The notes under the pieces are model-generated. The model ran no database searches, had not been told where the DNA came from, and worked only from the letters and a program-made list of their open reading frames with translations. The position numbers were made by a program, and so were the translations under genes. A stretch of 47,851 nt of DNA from Pseudonocardiaceae bacterium (GTDB taxonomy: Bacteria; Actinomycetota; Actinomycetes; Mycobacteriales; Pseudonocardiaceae): contig WHTH01000030.1 of the NCBI GenBank assembly GCA_009377865.1, positions 1 through 47,851 on the forward strand, written 5' to 3'. This document shows, piece by piece, positions 8,349-17,304 of this stretch (the stretch's first letter is position 1; the number at the start of each line of letters is the position of its first letter).

Positions 8349-8887
8349 TCATCTCCGGTCGGATCTCCACAGAGCCTCCAACGGCGCGACAGCCAGCCGA
8401 TCGCCGATGCGCTGGGCCTGGTCTCCGGTGTTGAGCACCAGCCCGACGACGAACCGGTCGCCGAGCCGGTTGCGCAGGTGAACAAGACCACGGGTAGCGG
8501 TCGAACCGAGTTGACCGCTGGCCTTCACCTCGATCGCCACCACCCGGCCGTCCGGCGCCTCCAGGACCAGGTCGACCTTCGGGCGCTTGGTCATTCGCGA
8601 GGAGAGGTTGACCGACCACGCCGGCAGCTCGACGGTCAGGTAGACCAGCTCCAACAGCCGCAGGTAGGCCATCGCCTGGTCGCGGCTGAGGCCGATCTCC
8701 CGGCCGATCTCGGCGGCGTTGCGGGTCTGCCGGGTGCTCGCGGCCGCCAGCTGCAGGAACGTCCGTAGCGTGCCGGCACGGCGGACGGTGGTGACGTCGT
8801 CGGAGACGCCGAGGTCCGACGGCCAGCGAACTCCCCGGCGAAGAGCTGGTCCACGATGGACGGTGCGCCCGGTTCGAGCTCGGCCAT
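8349..8887 (-). pseudogene. DUF4143 ATPase C-terminal remnant, frameshifted
   Basis: Two frames together recreate the C-terminal half of an AAA-type ATPase with a DUF4143 domain. The upstream frame (from 8887) gives SIVDQLFAGEFAG. The second frame, from about 8825 down, gives DLGVSDDVTTVRRAGTLRTF, then an HTH-like segment (NAAEIGREIGLSRDQAMAYL) and the nuclease-like core (RPKVDLVLEAPDGRVVAIEVKAS). The family is normally about 400 aa with an N-terminal P-loop; that part is absent. A frame change near 8820-8830 plus the lost ATPase mark it as decayed. Confidence 0.65.
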
Positions 8888-8924
8888 CGCGAGCGGCGAT
8901 GCGGGTCCTGGCTCGTATCGTCAC

Positions 8925-10529
8925 TCACGGGCGCCGTAGGCGCTTCTTGTCGATCTTGCCGGTGGCGTTGCGGGGGAGTTCGTCGACGAAGTGCACGTCG
9001 CGGGGCACCGCGAAGCGGGCGAGCTTCGATCGGACCCGGTCGCGCACCGTGTCGGCGTCGAGCTCGGCGCCGGGTGCCAGCACCAGGTAGGCGGCCAACC
9101 GTTGCCCGAAGTCCGCGTCGTCGATCCCGAGCACCGCGGCATCGTGCACCTCGGGCCACTGCGAGGTCAGCTCCTCGACCTGCCCGGGATGGACGTTCTC
9201 CCCGCCGGAGACGATCATGTCATCACTGCGTCCGGTGACGTGCAGCAGCCCGTTCTCGTCGACCATGCCGACGTCGCCGATGCCCATCAGGCCGTCCACG
9301 ACATCGGTACCGGCCCCGGAACGGGTGTAGCCCTCGAAGAGCATGTCATTGCCGATGAAGATCCGCCCGGTCTGGCCGTCGGGGGCCGGCCGGTCGTCGT
9401 CGTCGAGGATCCGCAACGTGGTCCCGAGCGGGGGGCGTCCGACGGTGCCGGGAGCTGTGCGCATGTCCTCCGGCGTTGCGATGCTCGCCCAGGACACCTC
9501 GGTGGAGCCGTAGAGGTTGTAGAGCACGGGTCCGAAACGCTCGGTGAACCGCTGCGCGAGCTGCGTCGACACCGCCGAACCGCTCACCGCCACCACCCGC
9601 AGCACGCGGGTGTCGGCAGCGTCGAGCTCGGCCTCGGGCAGCTCCAGCATCCGTTGCAGCATCACCGGGACGGCCACCACCGTCGTCACCCCGTGCTCGC
9701 CGATCGCGCGCAACGTCTGGCTCGGGTCGAACCGCCGGTGCAGCACGAGTGGCGCCCCGAGCAGGAACCCGAGCTGCAAGCCCGCGAACCCCCAGGTGTG
9801 GAACAACGGTGCGGCCACCAGCACCGGCTCGCCCGCCCGTAGCGGGATGCGGGACAGGATCGCCCCGATCGGTCCGAGGCCCTTGGGGCCGGGGCGGCGG
9901 GCGCCCTTGGGCGTGCCGGTGGTGCCCGAGGTGAGCACGATGAGCCGCGCGGCAGGCGGGCGGGCAGGCAGCGTGCTGTCACCGCCGGCGCCGATCAGCC
10001 CCTCGAGATACGGTGTGCCGGGCTCGCCATCGGTCCAGCCGAGCACCGTGTCGGGGCGATCCGGCACCGACGCCAACGCGGCCGTGAACTCCTCGTCGGC
10101 GACGACCAGGTCGGCGCGCTGCTCGTCGAGCACGGCGGCTAGCTGCTCGGCCGACAGGCCGGTGTTGAGCAGTACGACGTCGGCGCCGAGCTTGGCGCAC
10201 GCCGTCATCGCCTCGATCGGTCCACGGTGGTTGCGACACAGCAGCGCCACCGTGGCGCCGGCACCGACGCCGCGGTCGGCCAGTGCCCGGGCCAGCCGGT
10301 CGGAGCGCTCGTGGATCTGCCGGTAGGTGACCGTTCCGCGCTCGTCGATGATCGCCGGACGGTCCGGGTGCCGGGCCGCCCCCGCCGCGTACCCGGCGGC
10401 CGGCGTCAGCCCGTAACGGGCCAGTGCGGCCACCGTGCCCAGCATGCGGTCCGGGCGCATCGGCGCGAGCACCCCGGAGTACACCAGCAGCGCCAGGCTG
10501 CGGGCCGTCAGCAGCGGGTCCCCACTCAT
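8925..10529 (-). CDS. Long-chain acyl-CoA synthetase (FadD12-like)
   Basis: A 534-residue AMP-forming ligase activating a fatty acid to acyl-CoA. The adenylation motifs are present: TSGTTGTPKGA phosphate loop, NLYGSTEV, TGDxG-like GIGDVGMVDENG, GRSDDMIVSGGENV hinge region, and the C-terminal catalytic lysine in NATGKIDKKRL. The N-terminus (TARSLALLVYSGVLAPMRPDR) resembles the mycobacterial FadD12/FadD2 group. It is 28 bp downstream of the SDR-fusion gene on the same strand, so the two are probably one operon in which acyl-CoA made here is used by a reductase. Confidence 0.93.
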   Translation of the reverse strand: MSGDPLLTARSLALLVYSGVLAPMRPDRMLGTVAALARYGLTPAAGYAAGAARHPDRPAIIDERGTVTYRQIHERSDRLARALADRGVGAGATVALLCRNHRGPIEAMTACAKLGADVVLLNTGLSAEQLAAVLDEQRADLVVADEEFTAALASVPDRPDTVLGWTDGEPGTPYLEGLIGAGGDSTLPARPPAARLIVLTSGTTGTPKGARRPGPKGLGPIGAILSRIPLRAGEPVLVAAPLFHTWGFAGLQLGFLLGAPLVLHRRFDPSQTLRAIGEHGVTTVVAVPVMLQRMLELPEAELDAADTRVLRVVAVSGSAVSTQLAQRFTERFGPVLYNLYGSTEVSWASIATPEDMRTAPGTVGRPPLGTTLRILDDDDRPAPDGQTGRIFIGNDMLFEGYTRSGAGTDVVDGLMGIGDVGMVDENGLLHVTGRSDDMIVSGGENVHPGQVEELTSQWPEVHDAAVLGIDDADFGQRLAAYLVLAPGAELDADTVRDRVRSKLARFAVPRDVHFVDELPRNATGKIDKKRLRRP

Positions 10530-10557
10530 CGTCGCGCGACCGCGGCCACGGGCAGGG

Positions 10558-12552
10558 TCACCAGTGCACGCCCGGCAGCAGCCGGATCATCGCCCTGGCA
10601 CCACGCGATAGCGGCGTGGTCTCGTCGGTCTCAGCCTCACGATCGGCAGGGGTGTCGGGGAAGACCCGGTAGGCGATGTGCAGCACGGCGTCGATGAGCT
10701 GCGGCGTGAGGGCGTAGGCCACCGCGCCGGTCGTTCCCAGTATGGTGCTGATCTCCTTGGGACGCTGCTCCAGCGCCCTCACCACCATCGCGGCCGCTTC
10801 CTCGGGCGAGGCGGCGGGGACCGCGCCGTAGAGCGCGGTGGGCGCGATCATCGGGGTGCGCACCAGCGGCATGTGAACGATGGTGAAGGTGACCCCGTCA
10901 CCGTAGGTCTCGCTGGCCACCGCCCGGGCGAACGCATCCAGCGCCGCCTTGGAGGCGACGTAGGCGGAGAACCGCGGCGTGTTGGTCTGCACGCCGATCG
11001 AGGACACGTTGACGATGTGCCCGAAGTACCGCGAGGTCATGTGCGGCAGCAGCCCGAGGGTCAGCCGGACGGCGCCGAAGTAGTTGATCGCCATCGTCCG
11101 CTCGTAGTCGTGCAGCCGGTCGTAGGACAGCCGGACGGCGCGGCGGATCGAGCGGCCCGCGTTGTTGACCAGCATGTCGATGCCCTCGTGGTCGGCGAGC
11201 AGCTGCTTGACCAGCGCGTCGACCGCTTCGGGCTGGGTGATGTCGCAGGGGTAGACGTGTGCCTGCCCGCCCGCGCTCTCGATCTCGGCGCGTACCGCCT
11301 CCAGCTCCTCGGCGCGACGGGCCACCAGCAGCGGCACCGCATGGCGCTGCGCGACCTGCAGCGCGGTGGCACGGCCGATGCCCGACGACGCGCCGGTGAT
11401 GACGATCCGGCGCCCTGACAGCGGGCCGTCCGGACCGGGCCGGCGGGCCCGCATCGGGTCGAGATGGCGGGCCCAGTGCCGCCACAGCACGGCCGCGTAC
11501 CCGTCCAGCTTCGGCACCCGGATCCCGGTTCCCGCGAGCTCGTGCCGGGTGGCGGCGCTGTCGAAGACCGACGGGAACGACAGGTGTGGCAGCACCTCCT
11601 CGGGTACGCCCAGCTCTGCCAGCGCCGCAGCCCGCACCGTGCTCGCCCCGGGGATCCGGCCGAGCAGGTCGGCCGCCGCTCCGACGAGGCCCAGCAGCGG
11701 GCGGCTCGCCGCGGCCGGCAGCACCGTGGTGGCCCGGGGTGCGCCCGCCGCGCCGGCGAAGGTGTCGTAGACGTCCACCACCCTCTGCGGCTGCGGGGAC
11801 ACCAGGTGAAACGCGCGCCCGTCGAGCCCCGGCCGGTGCGCCAGCTCGACGAGCGCGTCAGCGACGTAGTCGACCGGGACGATGTTGGTGGCGCCCAGAT
11901 CGGGCATGGGAATGGGCAGCGGGCGGGGCGTGGGCAGGTGGGCGAGCCGGGCGATCGCCGGGAACAGGTAGTAGGGACCGTCTAGCTTGTCCATCTCCCC
12001 GGTCCGGGAGTCCCCGACGACCACGGCGGGCCGGTAGACGCGCCACGGCAGGGCGGATTCGCGCACCAGCGCCTCGGCCGCGAACTTGGTGGCGTGATAC
12101 GGCGAGGGCAGCCGTTGGCCGGTGTCGAAGTCGCTCTCGGTGAACCGCCCCGGGTGGTCACCCGCGACCACCACCGACGACACGTGGTGCAGGCAGCCCG
12201 CACCGACCCGGGCAGCGAGCTCGATCACACGCCGGGTGCCCTCCACATTGGTGGTGTGGTTGGCCTGCTCGCCGGCGGTGAGGTCGTAGATCGCGGCAAG
12301 GTGGACCACGTGGTCGACCCCGGCGAGGTCATCGAGGTCGGCCTGGTCCAGGCCCAGTCCAGCAGCGGTGAGGTCGCCCACCACCGGACGGATGCGATCA
12401 CCACCGGGGAGCCCTGCGGCCAGCCGGGCCAGCCGCCCCCGCGAGGAGTCGCGGACCAGGACGGCGACGTCCTCGCACTCCGGCCGTGATACCAGGCGGT
12501 CCAGCACGTGCCGGCCGAGGAAACCCGTCCCTCCGGTGACCAGGTACCGCAT
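10558..12552 (-). CDS. Two-domain SDR fusion (AcrA1-like acyl-CoA reductase type)
   Basis: A 664-residue protein with two Rossmann dehydrogenase domains. The first is an extended SDR (GGTGFLGRHVLDR at residues 7-19, VDHVVHLAAIYDL, YHATKFAAE active-site YxxxK). The second starts near residue 375 and is a classical SDR (GASSGIGRAT, LVNNAGRS, catalytic YVASK). This layout and length match the mycobacterial AcrA1-type multifunctional reductases that turn fatty acyl-CoA into aldehydes/alcohols for wax esters; the substrate here is inferred. Both active sites look complete. It is transcribed just before the acyl-CoA synthetase. Confidence 0.88.
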   Translation of the reverse strand: MRYLVTGGTGFLGRHVLDRLVSRPECEDVAVLVRDSSRGRLARLAAGLPGGDRIRPVVGDLTAAGLGLDQADLDDLAGVDHVVHLAAIYDLTAGEQANHTTNVEGTRRVIELAARVGAGCLHHVSSVVVAGDHPGRFTESDFDTGQRLPSPYHATKFAAEALVRESALPWRVYRPAVVVGDSRTGEMDKLDGPYYLFPAIARLAHLPTPRPLPIPMPDLGATNIVPVDYVADALVELAHRPGLDGRAFHLVSPQPQRVVDVYDTFAGAAGAPRATTVLPAAASRPLLGLVGAAADLLGRIPGASTVRAAALAELGVPEEVLPHLSFPSVFDSAATRHELAGTGIRVPKLDGYAAVLWRHWARHLDPMRARRPGPDGPLSGRRIVITGASSGIGRATALQVAQRHAVPLLVARRAEELEAVRAEIESAGGQAHVYPCDITQPEAVDALVKQLLADHEGIDMLVNNAGRSIRRAVRLSYDRLHDYERTMAINYFGAVRLTLGLLPHMTSRYFGHIVNVSSIGVQTNTPRFSAYVASKAALDAFARAVASETYGDGVTFTIVHMPLVRTPMIAPTALYGAVPAASPEEAAAMVVRALEQRPKEISTILGTTGAVAYALTPQLIDAVLHIAYRVFPDTPADREAETDETTPLSRGARAMIRLLPGVHW

Positions 12553-12638
12553 GGCGACTCCGATCGTCGGACCTGGGAAGCCTACTACTGATCAGGACCG
12601 AGAGGTCGGGTGAACGGGACGACCGCCCGGGACGATCC

Positions 12639-12827
12639 GGCTCCACGCTGGCACTCAACGACTTCTGGTGGCAGCCGCTGTCCGACTCGCAACACCGGTT
12701 GCGGATCGCCGGGTCCGGGGCTGACGTCATCTGCTGCACTCACTCCGGGTTGCCGTGGATCCGGCGGATCGACGGCACGCTGATCGTGCTCGATGCCGTG
12801 CTCTCGAGTGGTCACACCAACGGTTGA
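12639..12827 (+). pseudogene. C-terminal remnant of a metallophosphoesterase (tentative)
   Basis: A short open frame with no start reads STLALNDFWWQPLSDSQHRL, then GADVICCTHSGLPWIRRIDG, TLIVLDA, and stops at 12825-12827. The ADVICCTHSGLPW string resembles the GHTH-type motif near the end of calcineurin-like phosphoesterases. The start and the metal-binding N-terminal part are missing. The rest of 12553-12862 shows no other gene. Confidence 0.35.
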
Positions 12828-12862
12828 CGTTGCGGCAGGGGTAGTTCAGCTCGCCGGGCAAC

Positions 12863-13342
12863 GTGCCGATGACCGCAGCAGTGAGGATGAGCGGGAGCGG
12901 CGCCGAGCCGATCGGGTCTCACGTCGCAGACGGTATGGACGTGCCGCGTCCGCGGCTCGCGGCGTCCCTGGCCACCGCACTGACCCGCACCACGGTCTGC
13001 GAGCACGTGGTCGCGATGGTGGCGACCGAGCTGGCGGCCGACGTGCAGCTGTGCGAACAGGTCGCCAGGTTGTCGTCACAGCAACGGGTCGCGTTGCGTC
13101 GCGCCGAGAGCCAGGTGATCGACTCCGTCGGCGTCGGGCTGCCCACCGGAACGGCACACTGCGTCGGCCCCGAGGGCGATGCCGAGGTGACGTTGCTGCA
13201 CGGTGACGGCTGGTCGTTGGTCGCTCGCAGCGCACCCGTGCTGGTGTTCCTGCTCGACGTGGCACCCGGCCTGGTGATCGACCGCAGCCGAGCCGACGGC
13301 GCCGCCGACCTGGTCACCGACCTCTTCGCCCAGTCGACCTAG
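12863..13342 (+). CDS. Hypothetical protein
   Basis: A 159-residue frame from GTG 12863; ATG 12887 or 12935 could be the real start, the last giving MDVPRPRLAASLATAL. Codon use is normal for the genome. The middle is helical (TTVCEHVVAMVATELAADVQ, RLSSQQRVALRRAESQVID). The C-terminal part has beta-strand-like segments (DAEVTLLHGDGWSLVARS, APVLVFLLDV). There is no signal peptide or membrane helix. I do not recognise the family. The gene ends 13 bp before a palindromic repeat element and is convergent with fbiC. Confidence 0.5.
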   Translation: MPMTAAVRMSGSGAEPIGSHVADGMDVPRPRLAASLATALTRTTVCEHVVAMVATELAADVQLCEQVARLSSQQRVALRRAESQVIDSVGVGLPTGTAHCVGPEGDAEVTLLHGDGWSLVARSAPVLVFLLDVAPGLVIDRSRADGAADLVTDLFAQST

Positions 13343-13355
13343 TCACCGATCCCCG

Positions 13356-13406
13356 CCGTGAAGGGCACCTCCACGGCACCCGAAGCAGTGAAGGTGCCCT
13401 TCACGG
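13356..13406. repeat. 51-bp palindromic repeat, copy A (bidirectional terminator candidate)
   Basis: Perfect 14-bp arms CCGTGAAGGGCACC (13356-13369) and GGTGCCCTTCACGG (13393-13406) flank a 23-bp loop. A second copy with identical arms and loop length lies at 20904-20954; the loops match at 16 of 23 positions. Here it lies between the ends of two convergent genes, a natural place for a bidirectional transcription terminator. Confidence 0.85.
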
Positions 13407-13423
13407 TGGCCGCAGGCGCAGGA

Positions 13424-15784
13424 TCAGACCGCCGGGACGGGCAGCGGATCCACCGGCTCGTAGAGCGTGGTGCGCTGCGCCAGCGGCCGGCCGAGCGGCT
13501 CGACGATCGCGCGGAATCCCGCCTCGTCGAGCCCCTGCCCGTGACTGGCACCGGCCGCACGGCTGATGTTCTCGTCCATCAGCGTGCCGCCCAGATCGTC
13601 CACACCCGCCAGCAGCAACTGCCGTGCGCCGGTGGCGCCGAGCTTGACCCAGGATGCCTGCACGTGGTCGATCAGACCGCGATAGGCGATCCGCGCCACG
13701 GCATGCACCAGCAGCACCTCCCGCCAGGTCGGTCCACGGCGGGCGGCGCGCTTGAGGTACATCGGCGTGGCCATGTGCACGAACGGGAGCCCGACGAACT
13801 CGGTGAATCCGCCGGTCTCGCGCTGCAGATCCCTGGTGCGAATCAGGTGCCGCGCCCAGTGCACCGGTTGCTCGATGGCGCCGAACATCATCGTGACGTT
13901 GGAGCGCAGTCCCACCGAGTGCGCGATCCGGTGCGCCTCGAGCCACTCCTCGGTGTTGACCTTGTCCGGGCACAGCACCGCGCGCACCTCGTCGTCGAGG
14001 ATCTCGGCGGCCGTCCCGGGCAGCGTTTTCAGACCCGCCTCGCGCAGCCGGGTCAGGTACTCCGCGAGCGGCTCGCCGAGCCGGCGGGCGCCCTCGGTGA
14101 CCTCCAGTGCGGTGAAGCCGTGGATGTGCATCCCCGGTGCCGCCTCGTGGATCGCCCGGCACACCGACAGGTAGTACTCGCCGTCGAAGCTGGGATGGAT
14201 GCCGCCCTGCAGGCAGACTTCGGTGGCACCGAGGTGCTGTGCCGCCAGCACGCGGTCGATGATCTCCGAGTGCTCCAGCAGGTAGGGCGCGCCCCGCAGG
14301 TTCAGCGACAGCTTGCCCTTCGAGAACCCGCAGAACCGGCAGCGGAACGTGCACACGTTAGTGTAGTTGATGTTGCGGTTGGCCACCCAGGTGACGGTGT
14401 CGCCCGCGGTCACCGACCGCAGCTCGTCGGCCAGTGCGGCGACGGCGGGCACCTCCGGGCCGCGCGCGCCGAACAACCTGACCAGCTCGTCGACGCCGGG
14501 CTGCTGGCCGCCGCGCACCCCGTCGAGCACCTCGGCGACCGCTCCGCCGGCGCGCGCCGGGGCGGGCAGCAGCGTGGGCGGCGCCGAATTGGCCCCGGAA
14601 TACCAGGCCGTGGACTTTCGCCCGCTCAACGAGACCTCGGCGCCGTCGCCGACGTTGGCGGCGTCCTGCGACTGCTCGCGCAGCACCGCGCCGGGATCGT
14701 CCCGGCCCAGCCCCTCGGCGTCGGAGCGGTCGAGCACCGGGAAGCGCATCGCCTCGTCGAGCCAGCGCGGCGGGTCGAGCGCGAACTCGGGGTGCAGCGT
14801 CAGGCGTGGTGCCAGCACGTGACCGGCCGCTTCCGTGGCGGCGCGCAGCTCGTCGAGGCCGGGCCACGGCCGTTCCGGATTGACGTGGTCGACGGTGACG
14901 GGGGAGATGCCGCCCCAGTCGTCGCTACCGGCGGCCAGCAGGCCGGCGGGGTCGTCGGACAGGTTCGGTGGTGCCTGCACGTGCACCTCGGGGGGCAGCA
15001 GCAGCCGGGCCAGCGCGATCGCTCGCAGGTGCTCCTCGGAGGGGCATGCGGGGTGCTCGCGCATCGCCGTGCCGGGCTTGGGCAGGAAATTCTGCACGAT
15101 CACCTCCTGCACGTGACCGTGCCGCCGGTGCGCGTCGGCGATGGCCGCCAGCGCCTGTACCCGGTCGGCCTCGGTCTCGCCGATCCCCACCAGGATCCCG
15201 GTGGTGAAGGGGATCGCCAGCTGCCCGGCCGCCTCCAGGGTGTCGCGTCGCCGCCGCGGGTCCTTGTCCGGGGCCCCGCGGTGCGCCGCCAGGTCAGGGC
15301 GCAGCGACTCGATCATCATGCCCTGGCTGGCGGTGACCTCACGCAGCGCGGCGAGCTCGTCCCGTGTCAATGCGCCCGCGTTGGCATGCGGTAGCAGTCC
15401 GGTCTCCTCGACCACCAGCCGGCACGCGGCGACCAGGTAATCGACGGTCGACGGGTAGCCCCGCCGCGCCAGCCATTCCCGTGCCGCCGGGTAGCGCCGC
15501 TCGGGCCGCTCGCCTAGCGTGAACAGCGCCTCGTGGCAGCCGAGCCCGGCACCCCGACGGGCGATCTCCAGCACGTCGTCGGGCTCGAGGTAGGCGGCGG
15601 GTAGCTCGCGAGGGGCGTGCGCGAAGGTGCAGTAGCCGCAGCGGTCCCGGCACAGCATCGTCAGTGGCACGAACACCTTGGGGGAGAAAGTCACCCGGCT
15701 GCCGTAGCTGGCGTCGCGGACTGCGGCCGCTCGCGCCATCAGCTCCGAGGTGTCCACGCGTGCCGGATCGCCGCCGTCGCTCAT
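13424..15784 (-). CDS. fbiC: 7,8-didemethyl-8-hydroxy-5-deazariboflavin (FO) synthase, CofG-CofH fusion
   Basis: A 786-residue bifunctional radical SAM enzyme making the deazaflavin core of coenzyme F420 from tyrosine and 5-amino-6-ribitylamino-uracil. The CofG half has the cluster C45RDRC49GYC52 and the CofH half C478TFRC482RFC485. Typical strings include LGCHEALFTLGERPE, ASQGMMIESLRPDL and TWVANRNINYTNVC. Both SAM clusters are intact. The start at ATG 15784 follows a GAAAGG ribosome binding site. The fusion form is characteristic of Actinobacteria. The F420 made could serve luciferase-like oxidoreductases, one of which is encoded 4 kb downstream, although that protein is probably flavin-dependent. 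Confidence 0.96.
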   Translation of the reverse strand: MSDGGDPARVDTSELMARAAAVRDASYGSRVTFSPKVFVPLTMLCRDRCGYCTFAHAPRELPAAYLEPDDVLEIARRGAGLGCHEALFTLGERPERRYPAAREWLARRGYPSTVDYLVAACRLVVEETGLLPHANAGALTRDELAALREVTASQGMMIESLRPDLAAHRGAPDKDPRRRRDTLEAAGQLAIPFTTGILVGIGETEADRVQALAAIADAHRRHGHVQEVIVQNFLPKPGTAMREHPACPSEEHLRAIALARLLLPPEVHVQAPPNLSDDPAGLLAAGSDDWGGISPVTVDHVNPERPWPGLDELRAATEAAGHVLAPRLTLHPEFALDPPRWLDEAMRFPVLDRSDAEGLGRDDPGAVLREQSQDAANVGDGAEVSLSGRKSTAWYSGANSAPPTLLPAPARAGGAVAEVLDGVRGGQQPGVDELVRLFGARGPEVPAVAALADELRSVTAGDTVTWVANRNINYTNVCTFRCRFCGFSKGKLSLNLRGAPYLLEHSEIIDRVLAAQHLGATEVCLQGGIHPSFDGEYYLSVCRAIHEAAPGMHIHGFTALEVTEGARRLGEPLAEYLTRLREAGLKTLPGTAAEILDDEVRAVLCPDKVNTEEWLEAHRIAHSVGLRSNVTMMFGAIEQPVHWARHLIRTRDLQRETGGFTEFVGLPFVHMATPMYLKRAARRGPTWREVLLVHAVARIAYRGLIDHVQASWVKLGATGARQLLLAGVDDLGGTLMDENISRAAGASHGQGLDEAGFRAIVEPLGRPLAQRTTLYEPVDPLPVPAV

Positions 15785-15859
15785 ACCGCGCCCTTTCGTG
15801 GGTCATGGTGGACGTCCGTGACCGTAACGCGACGGGTCGGAGGCAGGTGTGGGTGACGT

Positions 15860-17161
15860 TCAGTGTGGGGCGAGGCGCACCTGGTTGCGGCCGGCTTGCT
15901 TGGCGTCGAGCAGCGCGGTGTCGGCAACGAGCAGCAGCCGATCGAGCTCGCTGGCGTCGGCGGGACACACCGCGGCACCGACCGAGACTCTGACACTGCC
16001 GAGCCGCGCGGGCTCACCGTCGAGCCCGACCACCGGAACGGCGAGCCCGGAGATCCGGTCGCGTATCCGCTCGGCGATGTGCCCGACCTCCCAGCTGTCG
16101 ACGCCCGGCAACAGCAGCACGAACTCTTCGCCGCCGAATCGGCCGGCAAGGTCATAAGGGCGCATCTCCTGCTGCAGCGCACGGGAGACCGCCTTGAGGA
16201 CCTCGTCGCCGGCAAGGTGGCCGTGCCGATCGTTGAGCGCCTTGAAATGATCGATGTCGATCATGAGGATCCCCAGCGGCGCACCGGTGCGCTTGGAACG
16301 GGCCAGCTCCTTGCTGGCCATCTCGTGCCAGAACACGGCATTGGCCAGGCCGGTCTTCGGGTCGTGCCGGGAGGCGTCGCGGAACTGGGGCACCAGCACG
16401 GCCCGGTGCAGTGCGAGCACCGACGCCAGGAGCACCACGACCAGCCACGAACCGCGGGCCATCAGCGAGGCGATGGCGACCCCGAGCCCGAGCGATCCGA
16501 CCAGCACCAACTGGTCGCTGGGGTCGCCGATCGCGGTGCGGATTCGGGTCCCCGGCCGGGACAGCAGGATGGCGCCGACCACCAGTCCGTGATTGACGAG
16601 CCAGAACATCGCCGTGGCCGCGAGCATCGCGAACAGCCCCAGCGGGCCCTCCGGCAGTCCGAATAGCCGCGGCGGGTCGACCGCGGCGAGTACAGCCAGC
16701 GCTGTCGCCCCCGCGAGCACGATGGTGGCCGCCGAGAACGCCTTGCGGTAGACCGCTGTGCGGCGGGTGACGCGCAGCCAGCAGTGGGTATAAGTCAGGG
16801 CGACGAGCGCCACGGCGAGCACCGGGGGCAGTAGCAGGACCGCGGCGAAGTTCCACATCGCCTTGAGGTTGACGTAGGCGACACCTTCTGCAGCCACCTC
16901 CCGCAGTCGCTCGATCCCGCGGGCGGCTTCCAGGTGCAGGATCGCGCCGACGGCCAGGACGGCAAAGCGGACGAAGTCTTGCGCGTCAGCAGTGGTCTGG
17001 ACGGCCAGCACCGCGAGCAGCACAGCGAGTGCATCAACCAGCAGGACGAAAGCCACGACCGGACGCGCTTGGGACCACAGAGCCCACCGTCCGGGTGACA
17101 ACCGACGGCGAATTGTGGCGAACTGTGTTTCCCATGCGAGCGCTTGAGGGGTGACACTCAC
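15860..17161 (-). CDS. Membrane-bound GGDEF diguanylate cyclase
   Basis: A 433-residue protein with about eight membrane helices in the first 260 residues and a cytoplasmic GGDEF domain (about 270-430) that makes c-di-GMP from two GTP. The active-site loop is GGEEF at 343-347. An inhibitory I-site RPYD (R334, D337) sits five residues upstream, so the enzyme looks active and product-inhibited. DPKTGLANAVFW and IDIDHFKALND match the family. No PAS or EAL domain is fused. It starts at GTG 17161 after a GGGAG site and is divergent from the GSEWH-repeat peptide. Confidence 0.93.
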   Translation of the reverse strand: MSVTPQALAWETQFATIRRRLSPGRWALWSQARPVVAFVLLVDALAVLLAVLAVQTTADAQDFVRFAVLAVGAILHLEAARGIERLREVAAEGVAYVNLKAMWNFAAVLLLPPVLAVALVALTYTHCWLRVTRRTAVYRKAFSAATIVLAGATALAVLAAVDPPRLFGLPEGPLGLFAMLAATAMFWLVNHGLVVGAILLSRPGTRIRTAIGDPSDQLVLVGSLGLGVAIASLMARGSWLVVVLLASVLALHRAVLVPQFRDASRHDPKTGLANAVFWHEMASKELARSKRTGAPLGILMIDIDHFKALNDRHGHLAGDEVLKAVSRALQQEMRPYDLAGRFGGEEFVLLLPGVDSWEVGHIAERIRDRISGLAVPVVGLDGEPARLGSVRVSVGAAVCPADASELDRLLLVADTALLDAKQAGRNQVRLAPH

Positions 17162-17247
17162 CAGGTACTCCCGAAGAAATAGCCGACAGCGTGATTCACC
17201 GTAACCGGAAGTTCACTTGCTGTCGCTGCTCCGTTCGGTGGCGATGG

Positions 17248-17263
17248 TCACACACAGGTGTGA
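17248..17263. promoter_or_regulatory. Palindrome in the divergent region before the GSEWH peptide
   Basis: TCACAC (17248-17253), ACAG, GTGTGA (17258-17263) form a perfect 6-bp inverted repeat. It lies 42 bp upstream of the peptide ATG and 87 bp upstream of the diguanylate cyclase start. It could be a dimeric regulator's operator. No clear -35/-10 pair was assigned. Confidence 0.4.
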
Positions 17264-17304
17264 CGAAGAGCTGCCGAGGGGGCCGAACCAAAGGAGATCC
17301 ACAC

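Noticed and set aside
13358-15394. 678-aa plus-strand frame opposite fbiC
   Set aside because: Shadow of the intact FbiC gene with both radical SAM motifs on the minus strand.
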